A DNA stretch of 64,000 nucleotides. Origin: Nitriliruptoraceae bacterium (GTDB lineage: Bacteria; Actinomycetota; Nitriliruptoria; Nitriliruptorales; Nitriliruptoraceae). The stretch is taken from assembly GCA_007121785.1 (NCBI GenBank), contig SKJX01000070.1, forward strand, positions 32,327 through 96,326, read 5' to 3'. The notes under the pieces are model-generated. The model was not told where the DNA came from. It saw only the letters and a program-made list of their open reading frames with translations, and ran no database searches. The stretch's first letter is position 1; every line of letters begins with the position of its first letter. Made by a program: the position numbers and the translations under genes. Below are positions 25,134 to 35,790 of the stretch, piece after piece.

Positions 25134-25967
25134 ATGACGGAGTCGCAGGTCGAGGACGCCGAGCCTCCGGCCGCGTCGGCGGACACCTTGCTGGAGACGG
25201 TCGGGCTCGAGGTCGCCTACCAGGACGTCATCCAAGCGCTGCACGGCGTATCGATCTCGGTGCCACGCGGCAGCGTGGTCACCGTCCTGGGACCGAACGG
25301 TGCCGGCAAGACCACGCTGCTTCGCGCGCTGACCGGACTGCTCGACTTCCACAAGGGCGAGGTGGTCGGTGGCAGCATCACGCTCGACGGAGCCGATGTG
25401 ACCCGGGCCTCCTCCTCGTATCTGGTCGAGGCGGGGGTCGCGCAGGTCCTCGAGGGCCGCCGCATCTTCCCGACCCTGACGGTCGAGGAGAACCTGGCCG
25501 TGGGAGCGCTGGGGCGGCCTGACCCCGACGACGTCGCGCGGGTGATGGAGCTCTTCCCGGTGCTCGATGAGCGTCGCCGCTCGCGGGCCGGGTACCTCTC
25601 GGGCGGTGAGCAGCAGATGCTGGCGATCGGCCGGGCGCTGATGAGCAACCCGTTCCTGCTCGTCCTGGACGAACCGTCGCTCGGCCTCGCCCCCAAACTC
25701 GTCGACCAGATCTCGGAGTTGATCACGGAGATCAACCGCAGCGGGACAACCATCCTCCTGGTCGAGCAGAACGCGGCGACGGCGCTGGACATCGCCGATC
25801 ACGGCTACATCCTCGAGAACGGCCAGATCGTCCTGGAAGGGGCCAGCGACGAGCTGAAGCAGAACACCGACATCATCGAGTTCTATCTCGGACTCACTCA
25901 AACCGGGGAACGGAAGAGCTATGCCGACGTCAAGCACTACCGCCGGCGCAAGCGCTGGCTCTCGTGA
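25134..25967 (+). CDS. LivF-type ABC transporter ATPase
   Basis: 277 residues from ATG 25134 (upstream GGAAGGGG). Walker [12 protein letters not shown], LivF-type EGRRIFPTLTVEENLAVGAL, signature [18 protein letters not shown], Walker B LLVLDEPSLGLAPK, switch region LLVEQNAATALDI. A C-terminal extension rich in Lys/Arg/Tyr (SYADVKHYRRRKRWLS) goes beyond the usual LivF end. First gene of the plus operon. It probably works with the LivH/LivM/binding protein encoded on the opposite strand, since neither half-locus is complete alone. The 3' end overlaps the next frame by 47 bases. Confidence 0.9.
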   Translation: MTESQVEDAEPPAASADTLLETVGLEVAYQDVIQALHGVSISVPRGSVVTVLGPNGAGKTTLLRALTGLLDFHKGEVVGGSITLDGADVTRASSSYLVEAGVAQVLEGRRIFPTLTVEENLAVGALGRPDPDDVARVMELFPVLDERRRSRAGYLSGGEQQMLAIGRALMSNPFLLVLDEPSLGLAPKLVDQISELITEINRSGTTILLVEQNAATALDIADHGYILENGQIVLEGASDELKQNTDIIEFYLGLTQTGERKSYADVKHYRRRKRWLS

Positions 25968-26772
25968 GACCCGGTCCTCAGAGGAGCTGCTCGCTCTCGA
26001 CGGTCTCGAGCTGAGGTTCGGGGGGGTGACAGCCCTCGCCGGGGTCGACGTCCTCGCCCGGCGCGGTGAGTTGCTGGCGATCATCGGGCCGAACGGCGCG
26101 GGCAAGTCCTCGCTGTTCAACTGCATCAACGGCGTCTACCACCCCCAGAAGGGGCAGGTCCGCTTCGCGGGCGAGGACATCACCGGTTTACCACCGCACG
26201 CGCGCGCGAGCCGCGGGATCGCCCGGACCTTCCAGAACCTCGCGCTCTTCAACGAGCTCAGCGTCCTCGACAACCTGATGGCCGCCCGCAGCCACCTGAT
26301 GCGGCGCGGCGCGGTCTCCGGGATGTTGTGGTGGGGGTCGACCGCCCGGGAGGAACTGGCACACCGCGAGGCGGTCGAGAAGATCATCGAGTTCCTCGAC
26401 CTCGAGGACGCACGCCACAGCCGGGTGGCGCAGCTCCCCTACGGCTGGCGAAAGCGGGTGGAGATCGGCCGTGCTCTGTGCATGGAGCCAAAGCTGCTGC
26501 TGCTCGACGAGCCGGTGGCTGGCATGAACCAGGAGGAGACCGAAGACGTCGCCCGCTACCTGCTCGACCTCAAGGAGAGCCGACCTCACCTGACCCAGAT
26601 CCTCGTCGAGCACAACCTCGGCGTGGTCATGGACATCGCGGATCGGGTGATGGTCCTCGACTTCGGCCGGATCATCGCCGACGGGAAGCCTGAAGAGGTC
26701 GCCCAGGATCCGCAGGTGATGGCCGCCTACGTCGGCGAGCAACGCAGTAAACAGGGCGGGAGCCTGGCGTGA
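25921..26772 (+). CDS. LivG-type ABC transporter ATPase
   Basis: 283 residues from ATG 25921, the only in-frame ATG ahead of the domain; it lies inside the livF 3' end, with GGAAGAG just upstream. Walker A GPNGAGKSSLF, LivG-type RGIARTFQNLALFNELSVLD, the LivG insert (LMRRGAVSGMLWWG), LPYGWRKRVEIGRALCMEPK (signature reduced to LPYGWRK, as in LivG of this subgroup), Walker B LLLLDEPVAGMNQEE, switch His in ILVEHNLGVVMDI. Closely similar in pattern to the LivG at 59752 (same LPYG signature, same MRRGA/MRHSV and AGMN segments), so the two loci carry related transporters. Confidence 0.9.
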   Translation: MPTSSTTAGASAGSRETRSSEELLALDGLELRFGGVTALAGVDVLARRGELLAIIGPNGAGKSSLFNCINGVYHPQKGQVRFAGEDITGLPPHARASRGIARTFQNLALFNELSVLDNLMAARSHLMRRGAVSGMLWWGSTAREELAHREAVEKIIEFLDLEDARHSRVAQLPYGWRKRVEIGRALCMEPKLLLLDEPVAGMNQEETEDVARYLLDLKESRPHLTQILVEHNLGVVMDIADRVMVLDFGRIIADGKPEEVAQDPQVMAAYVGEQRSKQGGSLA

Positions 26773-26797
26773 TCCGTCGTAGCCGAAGGACCCAAAC

Positions 26798-28389
<1,592 letters not shown>

Positions 28390-28393
<4 letters not shown>

Positions 28394-30414
28394 TCATGAC
28401 ACCGATTGAGACGCTGCTGGTTGCCAACCGGGGCGAGATCGCCCGCCGTGTGATCCGCACGGCCCGCCACATGGGCCTGTCGGTCGTGGCGGTCTACGCC
28501 GAGCCGGACGCCGACGCCCCGTTCGTGCGCGAGGCCGATCGCGCCATCCCCCTGGGCGGCACGACCAGCGAGGAGACCTACCTCGACGTCGCCAAGCTCC
28601 TCGACGCGGCCCAGCGCACCGGCGCAGATGCCGTGCACCCGGGGTACGGCTTCCTGGCCGAGAACGCCGGTTTCGCGCGCGCGGTGGTGGACGCGGGCCT
28701 GACCTGGGTCGGACCCTCCGCCGATGCGATCGCCGCGATGGGCGACAAGCTCACGGCGCTGGCGGCGATGGAGCGTGCCGGGGTGCCCACGCTGCCGCGT
28801 GCCGACGCCTCCGGGCTCGACGGCGACGAGCTGATCGAGGCCGGGCGCGAGGTGGGCTACCCGCTGATGGTCAAGGCGGCCGCCGGCGGAGGCGGCAAGG
28901 GCATGCGCATCGTCCCCGAGGAGGCCGGGCTCACCGAGGCGGTCGCGTCGGCGCGTCGTGAGTCGGGTAGCGCGTTCGGCGACGACACCGTCTTCCTCGA
29001 GCGGTTCGTCTCCGGTGGCCGTCACATCGAGGTGCAGATCCTCGGTGACAGCACCGGGACCGTGCGTCACCTGTTCGAGCGCGAGTGCTCGATCCAACGT
29101 CGTCACCAGAAGATCGTCGAGGAGGCTCCTTCGCCGTTCGTCACCGACGAGCTGCGTTCGGCGCTGTGCGACGCCGGCGTGGCTGCGGGTCAGGCGGTCG
29201 CCTACGAAGGTGCCGGCACCGTGGAGTTCATCGTCGGCGACGATGGCGGCTTCTACTTCCTCGAGATGAACACCCGGTTGCAGGTCGAACATCCGGTGAC
29301 CGAGTTGGTCACCGGCGTCGACCTCGTCCGCCAACAGCTGCTGATCGCGCAGGGTCGACCGATGGAGGTCATCGATCCGGTCATCGAAGGCGCGGCCATC
29401 GAGGTGCGCCTCTACGCCGAGGACCCGGCCAACGAGTTCCTTCCGCAGACCGGCCGGTTGGTCCGGTGGCAGGAGCCGGGCGACGGCATCCGCGTCGACA
29501 CCGGGGTGGAGACCGGGAGTGAGGTCTCGCCGCACTTCGACCCGATGCTCGCCAAGCTGATGGCCTGGGCACCCGACCGGCCCGAAGCCAGCCGCCGGTT
29601 GGTCGGCGGGCTGCGCCGGCTGGGAGTGCAGGGGCTGACCACCAACCGCGACTTCCTGCTGTCGATCCTGCGGCACCCGGCGTTCCTCGACGGCGACACG
29701 ACGGTCGACTTCATCGAACGGCACCAGCCGGCGCGGACCGGCGAGCCCGATGCCGCCACCGTCCGTCGGGCTGCGGTCAGCGCCGCGCTGGCCGACCGGG
29801 CAGCGTTCGTCGCTGCTCCGCCGCCCGGGGACCTGCCCGCGACCCTGCCGCCTGGCTGGCGCAACAACCGCAGCCAGGGCGAGACGACCCGCTACCTCGA
29901 TGACGGCGACACCGAGGTGGTCGTCGACGTCTGGCAGCAGCGTGACGGCTCGATGGCGGGCACCGTCGACGACCGTTCGTTCGAGGCGCTCATCCGCGGC
30001 TGGACCGATCCGCAGCTCGACCTCGAGATCGACGGGGAGCGCTTCGCCGTGACCGTCATCCGCGACGGGGCGAAGGTGTGGATCGACGACGGGGTCGGCG
30101 AGGTCCGCCTCACCGAGCGGCCACGGTTCCCACGTCCCGAGCTCGAGACGCCGACCGGGGGGCTGACGGCCACGATGAACGGCACCGTGCAGAGCGTGCA
30201 CGTGGCCCCCGGGGACGAGGTGGCGGCGGGCGATCTGATCGTGGTGCTCGAGGCGATGAAGATGGAGCACCGTGTCGTCGCACCGTTCGACGGGACGGTC
30301 TCCGCGGTCCTCGTCAGCTCCGGTGAGATCGTTCCGACCGATGCCCTGTTGGCGGTGATCGACGAAGCCGGCGACGCCGAAGACGCCGAAGCGTCGGTCG
30401 AGGAATCCGCGTGA
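28390..30414 (+). CDS. biotin carboxylase/biotin-carrier alpha subunit of acyl-CoA carboxylase
   Basis: 674 residues from GTG 28390 (ATG 28396 is equally possible). Biotin carboxylase domain: LLVANRGEIARRVIRTARHM, VHPGYGFLAENAGFARAVVD, ATP-grasp loop KAAAGGGGKGMRIV, ECSIQRRHQKIVEEAPSP, EMNTRLQVEHPVTELVTGVD. A linker/BT domain follows (about 450-590), then the biotin carrier with LEAMKMEHRVVAPFDG near residue 625; the Lys of AMKM is the biotinylation site. Size and layout are those of MccA/LiuD/AtuF-type alpha subunits. Forms the holoenzyme with the beta subunit upstream (4-base overlap). The downstream gene also overlaps by 4 bases. Confidence 0.93.
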
Positions 30415-31238
30415 GCGGGCCGGACGCAGCCGGCAACGACCGCGTCGCAGCCCGCGATGAGCTGCTCGACGAGCTCGCCGCCGAGTACGCAGCGCTCGAC
30501 GAGCTGCTCCGTCAGCTGTCCGACGACGACTGGCGGCGGCCAACCCCGGCAGCCGGCTGGGACGTGCGCGATCAGGTGACGCACCTGGCGTTCTTCGATG
30601 GGGCGGCAGCACGGTCGGTCGCAGAGCCGCAGCGGTTCGCGGTCGAGGAGGAGCGGGCCTCGAAGGACCACGACGCCTACCACGACGCGGCGATCGAGCA
30701 GGGTCGTCAGCGCACGCCCGGGGAGGTGCTGGCCGATTGGCGCGAGCAGACCTCGGCGTTCCGCTCGGCCGCGTCGGTGGCCGATCCCGCGATGCGCTGC
30801 CGATGGTTCGTGACGCAGATGGGCCTGATCTCGCTGATCAGCGCCCGACTGATGGAGACCTGGGCCCACGGACAGGACGTCCGCGACACGATCGGGCAGC
30901 CACCCGAGACCAGCGACCGGCTGCGGCACGTGGCGTTCCTCGGCTGCAACGCCATGCCGTACGCGTTCGTGGCCAACGGGTTGGACCGCCCCTCAGCGCC
31001 CGTACGGGTCGAGCTCGAACTCCCTTCGGGCCAGCGGTTCGTCCACGGCCCACCCGACGCCGACGACCGGGTCGAGGGCTCGGCGCTCGACTTCTGCCTG
31101 CTGGCCACCCAGCGACGTCATGCCGACGACCTGGACCTGGTCGCCAGCGGACCGGTCGCCGAGGCCTGGCTGCCGATCTGCCAGGCGTTCGCCGGGCCCC
31201 CGGGCCCGGGACGCGCGCCCGGCCAGTTCTTCGACTGA
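30411..31238 (+). CDS. TIGR03084-like DinB/mycothiol-maleylpyruvate-isomerase-fold metal-binding protein
   Basis: 275 residues, GTGA-coupled to the carboxylase alpha gene. Four-helix DinB-type domain with metal-ligand histidines: one in DQVTHLAFFDGAAAR near residue 58 and one in MGLISLISARLMETWAHGQD near residue 150, plus the start LLDELAAEYAALDELLRQL and DWRRPTPAAGWDVRDQ. Members of this set are actinobacterial, and relatives use mycothiol as cofactor. Its presence inside a carboxylase/AtuA operon suggests a step, perhaps isomerisation or thiol adduct handling, in the same pathway. The actual reaction is unknown. Confidence 0.8.
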   Translation: MSGPDAAGNDRVAARDELLDELAAEYAALDELLRQLSDDDWRRPTPAAGWDVRDQVTHLAFFDGAAARSVAEPQRFAVEEERASKDHDAYHDAAIEQGRQRTPGEVLADWREQTSAFRSAASVADPAMRCRWFVTQMGLISLISARLMETWAHGQDVRDTIGQPPETSDRLRHVAFLGCNAMPYAFVANGLDRPSAPVRVELELPSGQRFVHGPPDADDRVEGSALDFCLLATQRRHADDLDLVASGPVAEAWLPICQAFAGPPGPGRAPGQFFD

Positions 31239-31287
31239 TCCCGGGTCGCGTCCGACCCACCGATCCGACCCCCGACAAGGAGCACCC

Positions 31288-32052
31288 ATGGGTGAGCTCG
31301 TCCACTACGAGTCGAACGAGGGCATCGCCAGGCTGACCCTCGACTCCCCGCACAACCGCAACGCCCTGTCCTCAGCCCTGCAGCACGAGCTCAACGCACA
31401 CCTGCACGAGGCGCTCAACGACGACGCGGTCCGGGTCATCGTGCTCACCGGGGCGGGTCCGGTGTTCTGCTCCGGCGCCGACCTCAAGGAACAGCGGGAG
31501 GGCAGCTCCACGGCGGGCCCTGAGGTGATGATCGACACCCTGACCTCGATCTGGCACTCGCCCAAGCCGGTGGTCGGCCGGATCAACGGCCCTGCGCGTG
31601 CCGGTGGCCTCGGCCTGGTGGGCGCCTGCGACATCGTGGTCGCTCCGAGGAGCGCCAGCTTCGGGTTCGCCGAGGTCCGCATCGGCGTGCTGCCGGCCGT
31701 GATCGCGGTGACCTGCTTGCCGCGCATGAGCAGCCGCGGCGCGCTGGAGGTCTTCCTGACGGGTGAGAACTTCACGGCGGAACGGGCGGTGGAGCTCGGT
31801 TTGATCAACCGTGCGGTCGACGACGACGAGCTCGACGCCGAGGTCGAGCGCTACACGGCGATGCTAGGACGTGGCGGGCCAGAAGCGCTCGCCGGTGTCA
31901 AGCCGATGATCCGACAGATCGAACAGCTACCGATGGACGAAGCCTTCCAGCAGATGCTCAAGCTGTCGCTGGAGCGCTTCCGTTCCGACGAGGCGCGGGA
32001 GGGCATGACGGCCTTCGGCGAGAAGCGTGATCCGCAGTGGGTGGTGTCCTGA
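31288..32052 (+). CDS. enoyl-CoA hydratase/isomerase family protein (LiuC/AtuE-like position)
   Basis: 254 residues from ATG 31288, with AAGGAG upstream. Crotonase motifs: oxyanion loops FCSGADLKEQREG and PARAGGLGLVGACDIVVAPR. The first catalytic Glu of classical hydratases (GGGxE) is replaced by Gly (GGLGL), while the second is kept in FGFAEVRIGVLP. Many acyl-CoA hydratases of branched or terpenoid substrates tolerate such changes. In Liu/Atu pathways a hydratase acts on the carboxylated 3-methylglutaconyl- or isohexenylglutaconyl-CoA, so the position right after the carboxylase is informative. The stop overlaps the AtuA start by one base. Confidence 0.85.
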   Translation: MGELVHYESNEGIARLTLDSPHNRNALSSALQHELNAHLHEALNDDAVRVIVLTGAGPVFCSGADLKEQREGSSTAGPEVMIDTLTSIWHSPKPVVGRINGPARAGGLGLVGACDIVVAPRSASFGFAEVRIGVLPAVIAVTCLPRMSSRGALEVFLTGENFTAERAVELGLINRAVDDDELDAEVERYTAMLGRGGPEALAGVKPMIRQIEQLPMDEAFQQMLKLSLERFRSDEAREGMTAFGEKRDPQWVVS

Positions 32053-33830
32053 TGAGCAGACCGGTCCGAATCGCGAACTGTTCCGGGTTCTACGGCGACC
32101 GCTTCGCGGCCGCCAAGGAGATGCTCGAGGGCGGTCCCATCGACTACCTCACCGGTGACTACCTCGCCGAGCTGACGATGCTGATCCTCTCGAAGGCACG
32201 GCAGAAGCGTGCCGACGGCGGGTTCGCCGTCACGTTCCTCAAACAGATGGAGCAGGTGCTCGGCACGGCCGTCGACCAGAGGGTCAAGGTCGTGACCAAC
32301 GCCGGCGGGCTCAACCCGGCCGGACTGGCCGACAAGCTGCGCTCGGTCGCCGACGAGCTCGGTATCGACGCGAAGATCGCGCACATCGAAGGCGACGACA
32401 TCCTCGAGCGTCTCGACGAGCTCCAGGCCGGCGGTCACGAATTTCGCAACCTCGACACGGGGCAGTCGCTGGCCGAGCTCCGGGCCGAGCCGCTCACGGC
32501 CAACGTCTACCTCGGTTCGTGGGGGATCGTCGAGGCGTTGAGCCAGGGAGCCGACGTCGTGGTGTGCCCGCGCGTCACCGATGCCGCGGTGACCATCGGG
32601 CCGGCCGCCTACCACCACGGGTGGACCCCGGACCACCTCGACGAGCTCGCGGGGGCGCTGGTGGCTGGTCACATCATCGAGTGCGGCTGCCAGGCGACCG
32701 GTGGCAACTACAGCTTCTTCGAGGAGGTGCCCGACCTGCGCCATCCAGGCTTCCCGCTGGTCGAGGTCGAAGAGACCGGCGAGGTGGTGGTGACCAAGCA
32801 CGAGGGGACCGGTGGGCTCGTCTCGCCCGGCACGGTCACGGCCCAGTTGTTGTACGAGACCCAGAGTCCGCGCTACCTCAGCCCGGACGTGACGGCCCGC
32901 TTCGACACCATCCGGTTGGCCGAGGAGGGTCCCGATCGTGTCCGGGTCAGCGGTGTCAAGGGCGAGCCACCGCCGCCGACGGGCAAGGTCTGCATCAACT
33001 ACGCCGGCGGCTATCGCAACTCGATGACGTTCCTGCTCTCCGGGATCGACGTGGAGGCCAAGGCCCGCACCCTGGAGGACGCGCTGTGGACCCGGGTGGG
33101 AGGTCGCGACCGGTTCGAGGAGGTCGACGTCACCCTCGCCGGGCTCGAGCCGAACGACCCGGCGCGCCTCGCCGACGCCTACACCCGGCTCGTCGTCACG
33201 GTCAAGGACCAGGACCCCAACAAGGTCGGCCGGGCCTTCTCCTCCGCGGCGATCGAGCTCGGGCTGGCCAACTACCCCGGGTTCTTCACCGACGGCCCGC
33301 CCGGCCCCGAATCGCCGTTCGGGGTGTACTGGCCGGCGCTGTTGCCGGCCGAGGAGGTGCACCAGGTCGTGGTCGGTCCTGACGGCCAACGCACCGAGGT
33401 CGACTTCATCGTCGGCGCGGACCGCGAGGTCGCGGTGGACCCGGCGGCGGTCGAGCTGCCTCCGCCGATCGAGGGCGAGACCCAACGCGTCCCGCTCGGC
33501 ACCGTCTTCGGGGCTCGGTCGGGGGACAAGGGCGGCAACGCCAACATCGGTGTGTGGGCGCGTAGCGATGAGGGGTACGTGTGGTTGCGTGACCACCTCA
33601 CCACCGACCTGTTGCGCTCCCTGATGCCCGAGGCGGCGAGCCTCGAGATCGACCGCTTCGAACTGCCCAACCTTCGGTCGCTGAACTTCGTCGTCCACGG
33701 TCTGCTCGGGCTCGGTGTCGCCTCCAACGCGCTGATCGACCCGCAGGCGAAGGGCCTCGGCGAGTTCCTCCGCGCCAGGACGGTCGAGCTGCCGAGCCAG
33801 CTGATCGCTCAGGATCGGGTGAGCGGATAG
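32052..33830 (+). CDS. atuA: acyclic terpene utilisation AtuA-family protein
   Basis: 592 residues from ATG 32052 (TGATG overlap with the hydratase gene). The N-terminal part (RIANCSGFYGDRFAAAKEML followed by GGPIDYLTGDYLAELTMLIL) and VNVYLGSWGIVEALSQGADV with CPRVTDAAVTIGPAAYHHGW are characteristic of AtuA/DUF1446 proteins; the C-terminal part (GTVFGARSGDKGGNANIGVW, near residue 490) is the second AtuA domain, often a separate protein elsewhere. AtuA is required for growth of pseudomonads on citronellol/geraniol, but its reaction is not settled. Here it is between a crotonase and an isovaleryl-type acyl-CoA dehydrogenase, the neighbourhood expected for Atu/Liu degradation. The gene symbol is by family, not proven orthology. 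Confidence 0.85.
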   Translation: MSRPVRIANCSGFYGDRFAAAKEMLEGGPIDYLTGDYLAELTMLILSKARQKRADGGFAVTFLKQMEQVLGTAVDQRVKVVTNAGGLNPAGLADKLRSVADELGIDAKIAHIEGDDILERLDELQAGGHEFRNLDTGQSLAELRAEPLTANVYLGSWGIVEALSQGADVVVCPRVTDAAVTIGPAAYHHGWTPDHLDELAGALVAGHIIECGCQATGGNYSFFEEVPDLRHPGFPLVEVEETGEVVVTKHEGTGGLVSPGTVTAQLLYETQSPRYLSPDVTARFDTIRLAEEGPDRVRVSGVKGEPPPPTGKVCINYAGGYRNSMTFLLSGIDVEAKARTLEDALWTRVGGRDRFEEVDVTLAGLEPNDPARLADAYTRLVVTVKDQDPNKVGRAFSSAAIELGLANYPGFFTDGPPGPESPFGVYWPALLPAEEVHQVVVGPDGQRTEVDFIVGADREVAVDPAAVELPPPIEGETQRVPLGTVFGARSGDKGGNANIGVWARSDEGYVWLRDHLTTDLLRSLMPEAASLEIDRFELPNLRSLNFVVHGLLGLGVASNALIDPQAKGLGEFLRARTVELPSQLIAQDRVSG

Positions 33831-34996
33831 TGGGCGCCGTGGTTCCCAATCCCTACATCGATGACTCGCATCGTCAGCTGGCCGAGACGGCCCGGGGCTT
33901 CGCCCGCGACCAGATCGTGCCGTACCTGCCCGACTGGGAGCGGGCCGGCCTCATCCCCCGGGACCTCTCGCGGCAGGCGGCGGAACTCGGCCTGCTCGGC
34001 CTCGGTTACCCGCCAGAGGTGGGGGGCTCCGGCGGGGACTTCTTCCACGTGATGACGCTCATCGAGGAGATCCTCGCGGCCGGTGGCAGCATCGGGGTGA
34101 TGTCCGGTGTGCTCGGCCACGGGATCGTCTCACCGCTGATCATGGCCGCCGGTACCGATGAGCAGATCGAGCGATGGGTGCGGCCGGTCCTGGCGGGTGA
34201 GCAGCTCTGTGCGTTGGCGATCACCGAGCCGGGTGCCGGCAGCGATGTCGCGGGCATCGCCACCCGGGCCGTGCGCGACGGCGACCACTACGTCGTCGAC
34301 GGGGAGAAGACGTTCATCTCCAACGGGGTGCGCGCCGACTTCGTGCTCACGGCGGTCGCCACCGGTGACGGTGGCGGCCATCACGGGCTGTCGCTGCTCG
34401 TGATCGAGAAGGGCACACCCGGCTTCGAGGTGTCGGGGTCGTTGGACAAGATGGGCTGGCTGTGCTCGGACACGGCGATGCTGTCGTTCGACGGCTGCCG
34501 TGTGCCCGTCGACAACCGCATCGGTGACGAGAACGCGGGCTTCCGGCCGGCGATGCGAAACTTCGAAGGCGAGCGGCTGATCATGGCGACCCAGTGCTAC
34601 GCCACGGCGCAGCGATGCGTGGACCTCAGCCGCCGCTACCTGCAGGAGCGCGAGGCGTTCGGTGCGCCGTTGGCCTCGCAGCAGGTGCTGCGACACAAGC
34701 TCGCCGAGATGGCGCGGCGCACCGATGTCGCCCGGGAGTACACGCGTCGGGTGGCGGACCGCTACCGGGCGGGCGAGGACGGCCTCGCGAGCCAGGTCGC
34801 CATGGCCAAGAACACCGCGGTGGAGGCGCTCGACTTCGTGGTCGACGCCGCCGTGCAGATCCACGGTGGCTACGGCTACATCCGCGAGTTCGAGGTCGAG
34901 CGCCACTACCGTGACGCGCGCGTCATGGGCATCGGGGGTGGCACCGTCGAGATCATGAACGAGATCATCGCCAAACAGCTGTTCGCGGGGACCTGA
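33830..34996 (+). CDS. acyl-CoA dehydrogenase, isovaleryl/citronellyl-CoA dehydrogenase type
   Basis: 388 residues from GTG 33830 (TAGTG overlap with atuA). Acyl-CoA dehydrogenase blocks: ITEPGAGSDVAGIATRAVRD, DKMGWLCSDTAMLSFDGCRV, VDAAVQIHGGYGYIREFEVE. The C-terminal motif reads IGGGTVEIM, so the catalytic Glu of medium/short-chain enzymes (YEGTxE) is Gly. In isovaleryl-CoA dehydrogenase the base is instead in helix G, and here EGERLIMA places a Glu (E246 or E248) at that location. This makes an isovaleryl- or citronellyl-CoA-type dehydrogenase likely, agreeing with the carboxylase and AtuA. FAD-dependent, electrons to ETF (no ETF genes in the window). Confidence 0.87.
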   Translation: MGAVVPNPYIDDSHRQLAETARGFARDQIVPYLPDWERAGLIPRDLSRQAAELGLLGLGYPPEVGGSGGDFFHVMTLIEEILAAGGSIGVMSGVLGHGIVSPLIMAAGTDEQIERWVRPVLAGEQLCALAITEPGAGSDVAGIATRAVRDGDHYVVDGEKTFISNGVRADFVLTAVATGDGGGHHGLSLLVIEKGTPGFEVSGSLDKMGWLCSDTAMLSFDGCRVPVDNRIGDENAGFRPAMRNFEGERLIMATQCYATAQRCVDLSRRYLQEREAFGAPLASQQVLRHKLAEMARRTDVAREYTRRVADRYRAGEDGLASQVAMAKNTAVEALDFVVDAAVQIHGGYGYIREFEVERHYRDARVMGIGGGTVEIMNEIIAKQLFAGT

Positions 34997-34998
34997 GG

Positions 34999-35790
34999 GT
35001 GTGCAGCGAACCGCACCACCGACCTCCCCCGGCTCCACGCACGGGCCGGTGCGACGTCTCCGAGCGTCGCACGGTGACGGCCGCCGACGGGGTCGAGGTG
35101 GCCGCCCGGCTCGCGACCACCACCGAGCGGGACGCACCCGCGGTGGTGGTCCTGCCGGACTTCCGCGGCCTGCACCCCTACTACGAGGCGCTCACCGAGG
35201 AGCTGGCGGGGGCCGGAGCGCATGCGTTGGCGATCGACCACTACAGCCGCACCGCCGGAACGGGGTGGCGTGACGCCGACTTCGATCCGATGCCTCATCG
35301 CGGTGCGGCGGTCGACGCGACCGCGGCCAGCGACGTCCAGGGGGCCTGGTCGGTGCTCGACCAGTTCGAACCGAGCCGGCGCTACGTGCTGGGATTCTGC
35401 TTCGGGGGCCGCCGTGCGCTGCTGCAGGGTGGCCAGTCGCAGCTTGACGGGGTGGTCGCCTTCTACGCGCGGGTCGGACTGGAGGGTGACGGCGGTTCGC
35501 CGACGCAGCTGGCGCGCGACGGGCAGCTGAGCTGCCCGGTGCTCGGCATCTTCGGCGGGGCGGACCCACACATCCCGATCGAAGAGGTCAACGGCTTCCG
35601 TGACGCCTGCGCAGCGGCGAGCGTGCCGTGTGAGATCGAGGTGTACGACGGGGCGCCGCACAGCTTCTTCGACCACGACTGGTCGGCCTACGCCGACGCC
35701 TCGGCGGATGCGTGGCTTCGCGTGCTGCGCTTCCTCGGGCTCGAGCCCGAAGAGCGGACCGCCTCCGGCTACGACTCGTCGGGGCGGTAG
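34999..35790 (+). CDS. dienelactone hydrolase family protein
   Basis: 263 residues from GTG 34999 (a later GTG at 35074 would give 238 residues and better matches the family start). Alpha/beta-hydrolase with the dienelactone-hydrolase triad: nucleophile Cys in LGFCFGGR, Asp in FGGADPHIP, His in YDGAPHSFFD. The N-terminus has VVVLPDFRGLHPYYEALTEE. Such enzymes hydrolyse enol-lactones or related esters in cytoplasmic ring-cleavage pathways. It follows the acyl-CoA dehydrogenase by 2 bases as last gene of the operon and its end overlaps the convergent SnoaL-like gene by 22 bases. Confidence 0.85.
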   Translation: MCSEPHHRPPPAPRTGRCDVSERRTVTAADGVEVAARLATTTERDAPAVVVLPDFRGLHPYYEALTEELAGAGAHALAIDHYSRTAGTGWRDADFDPMPHRGAAVDATAASDVQGAWSVLDQFEPSRRYVLGFCFGGRRALLQGGQSQLDGVVAFYARVGLEGDGGSPTQLARDGQLSCPVLGIFGGADPHIPIEEVNGFRDACAAASVPCEIEVYDGAPHSFFDHDWSAYADASADAWLRVLRFLGLEPEERTASGYDSSGR

